Assembly: GCF_039535095.1 (NCBI RefSeq) | Contig: NZ_BAAAWN010000001.1 | Location: 5,187,251 to 5,251,250 of the forward strand | Source: Arthrobacter ramosus | GTDB lineage: Bacteria; Actinomycetota; Actinomycetes; Actinomycetales; Micrococcaceae | Direction: 5' to 3' | DNA: 64,000 nt | Shown here: positions 7,097 to 15,264 of the stretch, one piece after another | How positions within the stretch are numbered: the stretch's first letter is position 1 | How the letters are laid out: each line of letters opens with the position of its first letter | Translations under genes and position numbers: made by a program | The notes under the pieces: generated by a model | What the model was told of the DNA's origin: nothing | Seen by the model: only the letters and a program-made list of their open reading frames with translations | Databases searched by the model: none

Positions 7097-8377
7097 TAAA
7101 GCAAGCACCTTGGTTTACGGAGTCCCGGTTCGGCATGTTCGTCCACTGGGGCCTGTACGCCCTGCCGGCCCGGCATGAGTGGGTCATGAACCGCGAACGC
7201 ATTCCTGCTGAGGAATATGAGGAGTACTTCCAGCACTTCAACCCGGATCTCTACGATCCGCGGGAATGGGCCCGTGCTGCGAAGGATGCCGGCATGAAGT
7301 ACGTGGTGCTGACCACCAAGCACCACGAGGGCTTCTGCCTTTGGGATTCCGCACTCACCGACTACAAATCCACCAAGACGCCGTCCGGCCAGGACCTCGT
7401 GACCCAATACGTCGAGGCACTGCGGGAATTCGGACTGAAGGTGGGTTTCTACCATTCACTCATTGACTGGCACCATCCGGATTTCATCATCGACGGGTTC
7501 CACCCCGAACGGGACAACCCCGACGCCGGAAAGCTCAACGAGGGCCGCGACATGGCCCGCTATCGCGAATACCTCCATGGCCAGGTGCGCGAGCTGCTCA
7601 GCAACTACGGCCAGATCGACTACCTCTTCTTCGATTTCTCCTACACCAGCGAGGACCACAGGCACATCTGGGGCGGCAAAGGCCGAGAGGCGTGGGGTTC
7701 CGTGGAACTCTTGAAGATGGTCCGGGAACTCCAGCCGGGCATCATCGTCAACGACCGCCTGGACATTCCGGGCGACTTTGCCACGCCCGAGCAGTACCAG
7801 CCTTCCGGGCCCATGGTGGTGGACGGCGTCCGAGGTGCCTTGGGAGGCATGCCAGACCCTGAACGGCAGCTGGGGCTATGACCGGGACAACCTGGACTAC
7901 AAGTCTGTGGATCTGCTGGTGCGCATGCTTGTAGATGGAGTGTCCAAGGACGGAAACCTGCTCCTCAACGTCGGCCCCACTGGCCGCGGAAATTTCGATC
8001 CCCGGGCGGTGGAGTCCCTCCGCGGCATCGGCGACTGGATGAAGCTGCATTCGCGGGCCATCTACGGAGCAGGCCCTGCGGCCTGGACCCCGCCAGCCGA
8101 TGCCCGGTACACGCGCCGCGGTGACCGCCTTTACGTGCATTTGTTTGCTTGGCCGTTCGAATACGTCCACCTCCCCGAACTAGCCGGCAAGGTGGAATAC
8201 GCCCAGCTGCTCAACGATGCCTCCGAAGTCGCCATGCTTGAGATCTCACCGGACCGGGAGGCAATCAACACCACCCCTGGAGGACAACCGGCAGGTACCC
8301 TGACACTGAAGCTGCCTGTCCAGCGACCGGACGTGGCGGTGCCCGTCGTCGAACTCTTCCTGAAGCCCGGGGTGTAG
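7093..8377 (+). pseudogene. Alpha-L-fucosidase (GH29), interrupted by a frameshift
   Basis: Glycoside hydrolase family 29 enzyme, which would release L-fucose from glycans. The N-terminal part has RFGMFVHWGLYA, the TKHHEGF motif and DYLFFDFSY, where the nucleophile Asp is expected. The frame breaks near 7828-7833, at GGCGTCCGAGG. Removing one C restores VDGVEVPWEACQTLNGSWGYD, exactly what the family has there. The second frame then continues to the normal C-terminus at 8377. The start is TTG 7093, seven bases after an AAGGAAGG site. The protein begins I-K-Q-A-P-W-F-T, and no signal peptide is seen. The surrounding genome sequence is clean, so a real mutation is plausible, but a sequencing error cannot be excluded. 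Confidence 0.8.
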
Positions 8378-8378
8378 C

Positions 8379-8483
8379 GTGCCGGAAACCTTTGCCCTGC
8401 ACACCCGGCTCAAACCGGGTGCCGAGCAGGACTATGCGGATGCCCATGCCGGGATCCCCGCCGAGCTCTTCGGCGCGAGCTAG
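8379..8483 (+). pseudogene. N-terminal fragment of an L-rhamnose/L-fucose mutarotase (RhaM-like)
   Basis: Directly after the fucosidase stop, a GTG at 8379 opens a 34-residue frame with the series FALHTRLKPGAEQDYADAHA. This is the N-terminal beta-strand and helix of the RhaM sugar mutarotase family, whose members are about 105 residues long. The frame ends after G-I-P-A-E-L-F-G-A-S at a TAG that overlaps the stop of the converging regulator gene (CTAG at 8480-8483). The remaining two thirds of the gene are missing, which points to a deletion between the two genes. Confidence 0.6.
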
Positions 8484-9151
8484 AGCGCCTGGCGCAACCA
8501 GCTTTCGACGCCGCTGATATGGACCGTCACGAGCGCCCGGACCAGCTCGGCGTCGCCGCGTTCCAAGGCGTCCGCGATGGCCTTGTGCTCGGCGAGGGTG
8601 TGCGCCACGGCTTTTTCCTGGGTCAGCCCCCGCCAAATGCGGGCCCGGACAGTGCTGCCGGAGAGCGCCTCGAGCAGGCCGGCGAGGTAGTCGTTTCCGG
8701 CGGCCTGGGTGATGATGCCGTGGAATTCGAGGTCGTGGGCCACGAGTTCTTCGACGTCGGTGTTCTCGTCGATTCCGTCCATCGTGGCGCGCAGGGCCGT
8801 GAGTGCCGTGGGGGTGATCTTGCCCGTGGCGATGAACGCGGTGGCGGGCTCAAGGATTCGTCGGACCTCGAAGAGTTCCAGGATGGAACGGTCCTGATGA
8901 AGATCGACGACGAACGCCACGGCCTCGTTGAGCAACTTGGCGTCAAGGCTGGTGACGTAAGTGCCGTCCCCACGCCGGACGTCCAGAACCCGGATGAGTT
9001 CGAGGGCTTTGACAGCCTCGCGCAGGGAGCTTCGCGAGAGGCCGAGCCGCTCGCTCAGTTCCTTCTCCGGCGGGAGGCGGTCCCCGGCCTTGAGTTCGCC
9101 GCGGATCAGCATGTCCTTGATCTTGCTGATCGCTTCATCTGTGACAGCCAT
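8480..9151 (-). CDS. FadR/GntR-family transcriptional regulator of the fucose locus
   Basis: A 223-residue GntR regulator of the FadR subfamily. The winged helix-turn-helix is at about 5-70 (GDRLPPEKELSERLGLSRSS and REAVKALE). The C-terminal FCD ligand-binding domain spans about 90-215; His and Asp residues (HDLEFH, near 145-150, and later His residues) suit the family's metal/ligand site. Members with this layout sense sugar acids. The position beside fucose genes and matching ACATCSGATGT-like sites suggests it represses the locus until a fucose-derived acid appears. Its stop overlaps that of the truncated mutarotase. Confidence 0.85.
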   Translation of the reverse strand: MAVTDEAISKIKDMLIRGELKAGDRLPPEKELSERLGLSRSSLREAVKALELIRVLDVRRGDGTYVTSLDAKLLNEAVAFVVDLHQDRSILELFEVRRILEPATAFIATGKITPTALTALRATMDGIDENTDVEELVAHDLEFHGIITQAAGNDYLAGLLEALSGSTVRARIWRGLTQEKAVAHTLAEHKAIADALERGDAELVRALVTVHISGVESWLRQAL

Positions 9152-9171
9152 GGCTACATCCTAGCGGCGAA

Positions 9172-9182
9172 TGATCCGATGT
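9172..9182. promoter_or_regulatory. Candidate operator upstream of the FadR-type regulator
   Basis: TGATCCGATGT matches the palindrome ACATCCGATGT at 9 of 11 positions and lies about 20 bases before the regulator's start, as expected for autoregulation. It resembles the two sites near the FAH gene. Confidence 0.4.
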
Positions 9183-9188
9183 CTGGCA

Positions 9189-9254
9189 CCCAACTAACTC
9201 GCATTTGTTGTCGTTTAGGAGCCTCAAAACGACAACAAATGCGAGTCAGTTGGG
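9189..9254. repeat. 28-bp inverted repeat of the TTGTTGTCGTTT family
   Basis: Arms 9189-9216 and 9227-9254 are reverse complements with one mismatch and a 10-base loop. The core is CTCGCATTTGTTGTCGTTT and its complement, flanked by CCCAACT/AGTTGGG. A second copy with the same core occurs at 55255-55302. It lies in the gap between the regulator start and the permease end. It may be a non-autonomous mobile palindrome or REP-like unit. Confidence 0.8.
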
Positions 9255-9267
9255 GGGCCTAACGCAC

Positions 9268-9316
9268 GACGGCGGCACCCGGGTTCCGCGCGAACGGAAC
9301 CTCAGGTGCCGCCGTC
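9268..9316. terminator. Strong hairpin after the asparagine permease
   Basis: GACGGCGGCACC (9268-9279) pairs with GGTGCCGCCGTC (9305-9316), with an inner stem GGTTCCG/CGGAACC. It sits 34 bases past the permease stop at 9350. No T-run follows on the minus strand, so it is a hairpin of the kind common in high-GC actinobacteria. Confidence 0.6.
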
Positions 9317-9349
9317 GGGCACTTAGTTTTTGGGCGAGCGCTGAAAGGG

Positions 9350-10867
9350 CTAGATCTTGGTCTCTGAACCGGCAACCGGCAGGTTCGCGATCACGGGAGA
9401 GCTGCCTGTGAAGCCGTCGCGAGCCGCGGCGAGTTCGTGGATCTGCTTGCGGCACAGGTACCAGCCGACCACCATGAGGGCGCAGGCAATTGCCGTGACC
9501 AACATGGTGAGCGGGGAATCGATGAACACCATCACCAGCACGCCCGCCAGGAACAGCAGCGAAAGGTAACCGGTGTAAGGGGCGCCGAACATCCGGAAGG
9601 ACGGACGCTTCAGCCAACCCTTGTCCGCCCAGCGCTTGAGCTGCATCTGGCACAGGACAATGGTTGCCCAGGTAACGACGATGCCCACGGAAGCGACGTT
9701 GAGCACGATTTCGAACGCCTGCGCCGGGACGAGGTAGTTCAGCGGAACACCGAGCAAGGAGACGCCCGCGGTGATCGCGATGCCGCCGTAAGGGACACCG
9801 GCCTTGTTCATGCGCTGGGCGAACTTCGGAGCCGAACCGGCCACGGACATGGAGCGCAGGATTCGGCCCGTGGAGTACAGCCCGGCGTTCAGGGACGACA
9901 ACGCCGCCGTGAGGACCACGAGGTTCATGATCACGTCCACGCCCTGGATGCCGATGTGGCCGAAGAACGTCACGAACGGGCTGACGCCCTTCTCGTACGA
10001 GGTGTACGGCAGCAGCAGGGCCAGCAGGATGACGGAGCCGACATAGAAGACCGCGATGCGGAAGACCACGGAGTTGATGGCCTTGGGCATGATCTTCTCG
10101 GGGTTTTCGGTCTCACCGGCCGCCGTGCCCACGAGCTCGATCGAGGCGTAGGCGAACAGCACACCCTGCATGAGGATGATCATCGGCAGCAGGCCGTTGG
10201 GGAAGATGCCGCCGTGGTCCGTGAGGAGGCTGAATCCGACCTCCTGGCCCGGTACCGGCGTGCCGAAGATGACGAAGAAGGTGCCGACCACGAGGAAGGC
10301 CGCCAGCGCGGCCACCTTGATGAGCGCGAAGTAGAACTCCATTTCGCCGAACACCTTGACGGAAACCAGGTTCAGGCTCAGGACTACCACCAGGGCGATC
10401 AAGGCCCATGCCCACTGCGGAACAACGCCCATCCAGGGGACGTATTTGCCGAAGAAGTTCATGTAAAGGGCCGCGGCGGTGATGTCCACGATGGTGGTGG
10501 TGGCCCAGTTGATCCAGTAGAACCAGCCGGAGACAAACGCAGCCTTCTCGCCGAAGAACTCGCGGGCGTAGGAGACGAACGAGCCCGACGACGGGCGGTG
10601 CAGCACGAGTTCGCCGAGGGCGCGCAGGATCAGGAAGGCAAAGAAGCCGCAGACCGCGTATGCGATGACGAGGGAGGGGCCCGCAGCGTTGAGGCGGCCG
10701 CCGGCACCCAGGAACAGGCCGGTGCCGATGGCACCGCCGATCGCGATCATCTGGATCTGACGCGGCTTCAGGCTTTTGTGATAGCCCTTGTCCTCGGCGT
10801 GGAGGAGCTTTTCAGTGGCGTGCGCCTGTGGCGGGACCGTGTGGTCCGTGATGGGTGCATTGGTCAT
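9350..10867 (-). CDS. ansP: L-asparagine permease (AAT/AnsP family)
   Basis: A 505-residue amino acid permease of the APC superfamily with about 12 transmembrane helices. The N-terminal block [20 protein letters not shown] (helix 1, about 36-55) is the substrate-binding signature. [20 protein letters not shown] (about 85-105) is close to E. coli AnsP, closer than to GABA or proline permeases. It probably brings asparagine (perhaps aspartate) into the cell by proton symport. It is the last gene of a minus-strand operon with a regulator, asparaginase and aspartase, which supports the substrate call. Confidence 0.85.
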   Translation of the reverse strand: MTNAPITDHTVPPQAHATEKLLHAEDKGYHKSLKPRQIQMIAIGGAIGTGLFLGAGGRLNAAGPSLVIAYAVCGFFAFLILRALGELVLHRPSSGSFVSYAREFFGEKAAFVSGWFYWINWATTTIVDITAAALYMNFFGKYVPWMGVVPQWAWALIALVVVLSLNLVSVKVFGEMEFYFALIKVAALAAFLVVGTFFVIFGTPVPGQEVGFSLLTDHGGIFPNGLLPMIILMQGVLFAYASIELVGTAAGETENPEKIMPKAINSVVFRIAVFYVGSVILLALLLPYTSYEKGVSPFVTFFGHIGIQGVDVIMNLVVLTAALSSLNAGLYSTGRILRSMSVAGSAPKFAQRMNKAGVPYGGIAITAGVSLLGVPLNYLVPAQAFEIVLNVASVGIVVTWATIVLCQMQLKRWADKGWLKRPSFRMFGAPYTGYLSLLFLAGVLVMVFIDSPLTMLVTAIACALMVVGWYLCRKQIHELAAARDGFTGSSPVIANLPVAGSETKI

Positions 10868-10941
10868 GGGAATCCTTAAGGGGTGTCCTGTTTGGGGGTC
10901 CGGATCTCGCCGTCCGGCCTGTCTTTTCGCGCATTTCAGGC

Positions 10942-10971
10942 CCGACGGCGGCGAGTGAGCGCCGCCGTCGG
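10942..10971. terminator. GC hairpin between aspA and ansP
   Basis: CCGACGGCGGC (10942-10952) pairs with GCCGCCGTCGG (10961-10971) across an eight-base loop. It lies between the aspA stop and the ansP start, where it could partly terminate transcription or protect the upstream message. Confidence 0.55.
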
Positions 10972-10993
10972 CGGACGTTTTGCGCGGCTCAGC

Positions 10994-12418
10994 CTAGTTG
11001 CTGAGGTTGGCCAGGCGTTCGGGACGGAGGAGCTCATCGAGCTGCTCCGAGGTCAGCAAGCCGTGTTCGAGAACGAGCTCAGCGACACCTTTGCCGCTTG
11101 CCAGCGCCTCTTGGGCGATGGCAGTGGCGGAGGCGTAGCCGATGTGCGGATTGAGTGCCGTGACGAGTCCGATCGACTGCTCTACCGTGAGGCGCAGGCG
11201 TTCGGTGTTCGCGGTAATGCCCCGGATGCAGCGCGACGTGAGTGTGCGGCACGCGGCTTCCAGGTGGGAGATGCTCTTGTGGAGGCTGTGGACGATAATC
11301 GGCTCGAAGGCGTTCAGCTGCAGCTGTCCCGCTTCGGCTGCCATGGTGACAGTGACATCGTTGCCGATGACTTCATAGGCCACTTGGCTGACCACTTCCG
11401 GGATCACCGGATTGATCTTGCCTGGCATGATGGACGATCCCGACTGCACAGCCGGGAGGTTGATCTCGCCCAGTCCCGCACGCGGTCCGGAGGACAGCAA
11501 GCGGAGATCGTTGCAAATCTTGGAAAGCTTGACGGCGACGCGCTTGAGCACGCCCGAGAGGTGGACGAACGCGCCCACATCCTGGGTGGCCTCGATGAGG
11601 TCGGCCGACGTGACCAGGGGCAGGCCGGTGATCTCAGCCAGGTGCCTGCAGGCTGCTGCGGCGTATCCAACGGGGGCGTTCAGGCCGGTTCCGATGGCAG
11701 TGGCGCCAAGGTTGATCTCGTGGATGAGTAGCTGGGACTCGGCCAGTCGAGCCCGGTCCTCGCCCACAGTCACGGCGTAACCGCCGAATTCCTGACCGAG
11801 GGTCATGGGGACGGCGTCCTGCAACTGCGTGCGGCCCATCTTGACCACGGTGCGGAATTCTTCGCCCTTTTCCGCGAACGCGACCTGAAGTTCCTGAAGA
11901 GCCGAAAGAAGGCCCTGGACGGAGAAAATGGTGGCCAGGTTGACGGCGGTGGGGTACACGTCGTTGGTGGACTGGCTCAAGTTGACGTGGTCGTTCGGGT
12001 GCAGCCTGGCGTAGTCGCCCTTGGGGTGGCCAAGGATTTCAAGGGCACGGTTGGCAATGACCTCGTTGGCGTTCATGTTGGAGCTCGTGCCGGCACCGCC
12101 CTGGATGACATCCACCATGAACTCCTCGTGGAGCTTGCCGTCCAAGATGTCCTGGCAGGCCTGCTCGATCGCGTCCGCCCGTTCGTCGTCCAGGAGGCCG
12201 AGCTCGCGGTTGGTGCGGGCGGCGGCGAGCTTGACTGCGGCGAGGCCCTTGACGAGGTTGGCGTTGCTGGCCAGCGGGTGGCCCGTGATGGGGAAGTTCT
12301 CGATGGCACGCAGCGTGTGCACGCCCCAGTAGGCATCAGCAGGGACGTCGCGGTCGCCGAGGAGATCGTGTTCCGAGCGGAACCCTGGAATTGTCGTGGA
12401 GTGCACGGCAGATGTCAT
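10994..12418 (-). CDS. aspA: Aspartate ammonia-lyase
   Basis: A 474-residue member of the fumarase/aspartase superfamily that converts L-aspartate to fumarate and ammonia. Visible hallmarks are DAYWGVHTLRA (28-38), GAGTSSNMNANEV (108-120), HVNLSQSTNDVYPTA (144-158), and the mobile catalytic loop GSSIMPGKINPV (327-338) with its base serine. The GRTQLQDAVPMTLGQEF segment (195-211) favours aspartase over fumarase. Length is typical. It follows the asparaginase gene by 35 bases and completes the route from asparagine to fumarate. Confidence 0.92.
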   Translation of the reverse strand: MTSAVHSTTIPGFRSEHDLLGDRDVPADAYWGVHTLRAIENFPITGHPLASNANLVKGLAAVKLAAARTNRELGLLDDERADAIEQACQDILDGKLHEEFMVDVIQGGAGTSSNMNANEVIANRALEILGHPKGDYARLHPNDHVNLSQSTNDVYPTAVNLATIFSVQGLLSALQELQVAFAEKGEEFRTVVKMGRTQLQDAVPMTLGQEFGGYAVTVGEDRARLAESQLLIHEINLGATAIGTGLNAPVGYAAAACRHLAEITGLPLVTSADLIEATQDVGAFVHLSGVLKRVAVKLSKICNDLRLLSSGPRAGLGEINLPAVQSGSSIMPGKINPVIPEVVSQVAYEVIGNDVTVTMAAEAGQLQLNAFEPIIVHSLHKSISHLEAACRTLTSRCIRGITANTERLRLTVEQSIGLVTALNPHIGYASATAIAQEALASGKGVAELVLEHGLLTSEQLDELLRPERLANLSN

Positions 12419-12453
12419 TGCTGTCCTTTGGTCTTTGTGCTTGTTTGACTGCG

Positions 12454-13479
12454 TCAGTTGGATGCGAGGAAGTTCGCGGCACGCAGCACGCCAACAGGGT
12501 GGCCGCCGCCCAACACGGGCGCACTGGCGAGCGTGGCGAGCTGGCCGCCGTCGAGCCCTAGTTCCTCAAGGACGCGGACGGTGACGGGCATGCGTGCGCG
12601 GTCGCCGCCGTCGGAGATCTTGATGGCGATGCCGGTGCCATTGCGCAGGCCGATGAGCTGGAGGCCTTCGAAGCCGTCCTTGGCCAGCAGCCCGGGAACC
12701 GTACGCATGATGGCTGCGACGTCGCGACCCTCGCCGGCCACCATCTCGGGGAAGGCGCGCATGGCGTGGGCTACCTGGCCTTCTGCTTCCGTGTTGTCCG
12801 CCGCGGCCATACGGCCATAGGCCCGGGCCATGCCGTGCAGGCTGTGGGCAAAGAGCGGGGTGCCGCAACCGTCCGTGCTGATGGCCGCTGCTTCTTCGCC
12901 CGTGAGTTCGGTGATGGTGTCCTTCACGAGCACCTGGAGGGGATGCTCGGGATGCAGGTAGCCCTGGACGGGCCAGCCGTTGATTACGCACGTGGCGGCC
13001 ATGGACGCGTGCTTGCCGGAACAGTTCTGGGCGAGCTGGGTGGGCTGGCCGCCGGCGCGGAGCCATGCTTCGCGCTCGGCGGTGCCGTAGGGGAGGTCGG
13101 TGCTGTTTTCCAACGCGCTTTTGTCCAGGCCATGCATTTCGAGGATCCGTGCGGCGCCGTCGAGGTGCATCGCGGCGCCGGAGTGGCTTGCCGCGGTGAG
13201 GGCGAGGAGGTTCTCCGGAAGCTTGAGCCCCGCCCGGACCATGGCGACCGCCTGCAGCGGTTTGAGGGAGGACCGTGGGTAGAACGCGGCGTCGGGCTCG
13301 CCCGCTTCGAGGAGTGTTTCGCCGTCCGGCCCGACGGCGATGAGGGAGCCGTAGTGGATGCTCTCGACCAAGCCGTCGCGGGTCTGTTCCGCGAGGGGGA
13401 CGTGGCGCGGGGTCGTTGGAATGGTTGCTGCCGGGGGGTCTAGCGGCATAGCGGGGCGCGTTGCATGCGGGGTGGGCAT
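12454..13479 (-). CDS. L-asparaginase of the Rhizobium etli (class 3, Asparaginase_II) type
   Basis: Hydrolyses asparagine to aspartate and ammonia. The protein lacks the TGGT motifs of E. coli-type asparaginases. It matches the Asparaginase_II family: the Ser-x-x-Lys nucleophile pair is in PRSSLKPLQAVAMV, the zinc Cys and Lys are in NCSGKHASM, and the second Cys is in STDGCGTPLFAHS. I place the start at ATG 13479, which has an AAGGA site four bases before it. A longer frame begins at 13503 with a four-base overlap (ATGA) with the regulator gene but lacks a ribosome binding site. That gives 341 residues, normal for the family. The gene lies between the regulator and aspA. Confidence 0.87.
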   Translation of the reverse strand: MPTPHATRPAMPLDPPAATIPTTPRHVPLAEQTRDGLVESIHYGSLIAVGPDGETLLEAGEPDAAFYPRSSLKPLQAVAMVRAGLKLPENLLALTAASHSGAAMHLDGAARILEMHGLDKSALENSTDLPYGTAEREAWLRAGGQPTQLAQNCSGKHASMAATCVINGWPVQGYLHPEHPLQVLVKDTITELTGEEAAAISTDGCGTPLFAHSLHGMARAYGRMAAADNTEAEGQVAHAMRAFPEMVAGEGRDVAAIMRTVPGLLAKDGFEGLQLIGLRNGTGIAIKISDGGDRARMPVTVRVLEELGLDGGQLATLASAPVLGGGHPVGVLRAANFLASN

Positions 13480-13499
13480 GACTTCCTTCAGTTGGTGGA

Positions 13500-14306
13500 T
13501 CATTTGCTGAGGATGGTGTCCAACGCAACGCTGACGGCGCTGAGATGGTCGGCCATGGCGGCTTCGGCGGCGGGAGCGTCACCGGCTTCGATGGCTTCGA
13601 CGATGCGGAGGTGTTCATCGTCTGAAACATGCTGACGGTCGGCCACCATGTTCAAGGTTTCTGATTGATGGGCCAGGGCTTCGCGGATGTCTGCGACAAC
13701 GCTTTCGAAGACCTTGTTGCCGCTTGCGCGGGCAATGGCAGAATGGAAACTGGCGTCGAGGCTGACCCAGGTCTCAGGGTCGGTCTCGGCTGCCATTGAA
13801 CTCACGATTTCCTTGAGGTGTTCGAGTTCTTCCGGGCTGCGGCGTTTTGCCGCCAGGCCGGCTGCCGGGACTTCGATATGCGGGCGTGCCTCATTGAGGT
13901 CCCGTGCCGAGTACTGACCGAGTGTGAGGTCATTGGCCACCCGGTCCGCGACGACGAACGTGCCTTCTCCGGTCTTGGTGACCGTCAGCCCGAGCGCAGT
14001 GCAGGACCGGAGAGCCTCACGGATAACCGAGCGGCTCACCCCGTACTGCGCGGCCAAGGTGGCTTCAGAGCTGAGTTTGGCCCCGACTTCCACGGTTCCG
14101 TCTTCGATGTCCTGGCGGATGGAGCTGAACACGGCTTCCGCGGCACTGAAGCGGGCGAGGGGCCGAGGGCTCGATGGCCCGGGCACTTGGGCCGGCCGGG
14201 GGACGGCGCCGCTTGTGGCGGTGCGCTGGTCAGCCGCAGCTTTCTGGCTGACGGCTGGCTGTCCAGTGGCGGCCTGTCCGGCTGTCCGGCTGTCTGACAG
14301 GTTCAC
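13500..14306 (-). CDS. FadR/GntR-family regulator of the asparagine operon
   Basis: A 268-residue FadR-type regulator with a Ser/Pro/Ala-rich N-terminal extension of about 50 residues before the DNA-binding domain. The winged helix is in AVFSSIRQDIEDGTVEVGAK and EATLAAQYGVSRSVIREAL. A C-terminal FCD domain follows (ASFHSAIARASGN, DDEHLRIVEAIEAGDA). It is first in the operon with asparaginase, aspartase and permease and probably responds to asparagine or aspartate. GTG 14306 is chosen because the promoter just upstream would start transcription at that base (leaderless); no internal Met precedes the HTH in frame. Confidence 0.82.
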   Translation of the reverse strand: MNLSDSRTAGQAATGQPAVSQKAAADQRTATSGAVPRPAQVPGPSSPRPLARFSAAEAVFSSIRQDIEDGTVEVGAKLSSEATLAAQYGVSRSVIREALRSCTALGLTVTKTGEGTFVVADRVANDLTLGQYSARDLNEARPHIEVPAAGLAAKRRSPEELEHLKEIVSSMAAETDPETWVSLDASFHSAIARASGNKVFESVVADIREALAHQSETLNMVADRQHVSDDEHLRIVEAIEAGDAPAAEAAMADHLSAVSVALDTILSK

Positions 14307-14312
14307 GCTATG

Positions 14313-14342
14313 AATATGGCACGGGTCACAGGGTGGTGTCAA
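14313..14342 (-). promoter_or_regulatory. Promoter placed for a leaderless transcript
   Basis: On the minus strand, TTGACA (14342-14337) is followed after 18 bases by CATATT (14318-14313). Transcription would then begin about seven bases later, at 14306, exactly the GTG start of the regulator. No ribosome binding site is seen there. Leaderless starts are common in actinobacteria. Confidence 0.6.
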
Positions 14343-14449
14343 GATTCTCCGGCTTGCTGGGTGAGCCCTCGACTTAAATGCTGAATAGGCAGCCGGTCGA
14401 ACCGGCATTTGTGAGGCCAACGAACTCCTGCCGGAGCATAATTGCATCC

Positions 14450-15067
14450 ATGGCCAACCGTCCGCGCGGGGGATGGGATTCAACGACACAGACAGCACCG
14501 CCCATCACGGTCGAGGTGCCGGTCCTCGGGATCGGTGCAGGGCCTTCGGACTATGAGGAGTTGGCGCGCTACGCGGTGGCGCTGCGCAGGCCGCGGGGAC
14601 TGCACATGACCCTGTTGCACCTAGGCGTCCTGGATGACTTTTGCCGGGACGTGGCCGATTGGACCAAAGGCAACACCAGCGCCGAGTCGGCCCTGCTCAG
14701 GATCGTCGCGTGGCTCGAGGCTCTGCCCGTGCTGGAGGCTTTCTCCGGCAGCGCCGAACGGCTGATCGTCCTAGGCAGCGGCGGAGTCTGCGGACTGGAA
14801 GTGGATGTACCCGTCTCGGTGCGTGACTATCAGGTCTTCCTCGTGCACGCCCTTCACGAACTACTGGATCAACTGCTTGTCGACAACATCGACGACTTCA
14901 TCCTCAGCTCCCCTGCCCTTGGATTCCGCTCCCCTCGCTGGGTACCCCATGTGGCTGTGGGCAGGCCAAAGAACAGGGGTCGCGGACCGTGGGAGATTGG
15001 CCGGGTCGGAGTTGAGTTCGGCGAATCGCGGATCCGGAACCGCCAGCATTTCCCTCAATTGCCGTAG
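14450..15067 (+). CDS. 2H-phosphoesterase-like (2'-5' RNA ligase superfamily) protein
   Basis: A 205-residue protein with two His-containing motifs: LHMTLLHLG (about 52-60) and PHVAVGRPK (about 182-190). This layout matches the 2H phosphoesterase superfamily, whose members act on cyclic phosphodiesters or RNA ends through two H-x-T/S motifs. The first motif is canonical. The second has Ala in place of Thr/Ser, so activity may be altered. The start at ATG 14450 follows a GGAG at longer than ideal distance. It diverges from the asparagine-operon regulator. The precise substrate is unknown. Confidence 0.6.
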   Translation: MANRPRGGWDSTTQTAPPITVEVPVLGIGAGPSDYEELARYAVALRRPRGLHMTLLHLGVLDDFCRDVADWTKGNTSAESALLRIVAWLEALPVLEAFSGSAERLIVLGSGGVCGLEVDVPVSVRDYQVFLVHALHELLDQLLVDNIDDFILSSPALGFRSPRWVPHVAVGRPKNRGRGPWEIGRVGVEFGESRIRNRQHFPQLP

Positions 15068-15165
15068 TGGTACCTGCAAGCGGCGATAAGCACCTCGATG
15101 CCATCGTCAGTTTCGACGAACTTGCACACCAGGCGATGTTCGTCCGTGATGCGCCGTGCTGGGCT
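15055..15165 (-). pseudogene. yoeB: C-terminal remnant of a YoeB toxin
   Basis: The minus strand encodes ARRITDEHRLVCKFVETDDG, then I-E-V-L-I-A-A-C-R-Y-H-Y-G-N and a stop. This is the C-terminal half of the RelE-family mRNase YoeB, including the catalytic His-Tyr end. The first half of the protein and the YefM antitoxin are missing. In normal YoeB the protein stops after R-Y-H-Y; here two residues follow, so the original stop is lost too. It overlaps the 3' end of the converging 2H-like gene by 13 bases. Confidence 0.65.
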
Positions 15166-15187
15166 TGAAATGGGTACGGCACGGTCG

Positions 15188-15217
15188 GTGGACGTCCTGG
15201 ACTACCAGGACGTCCAC
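15188..15217. terminator. 13-bp perfect hairpin
   Basis: GTGGACGTCCTGG (15188-15200) and CCAGGACGTCCAC (15205-15217) form a perfect stem with a four-base loop (ACTA). It lies between the YoeB remnant and the 3' end of the phospholipase gene, 48 bases past that stop, and could terminate it. Confidence 0.55.
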
Positions 15218-15264
15218 GGGCTCGCTTACATCCGCGGACCCGAAGGGCTGATGCCAACGGGTCT

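Noticed and set aside
9437..10879. A 480-codon frame antisense to the asparagine permease
   Set aside because: Composition is Asp/His/Arg-rich and mirrors the hydrophobic sense codons; a shadow.
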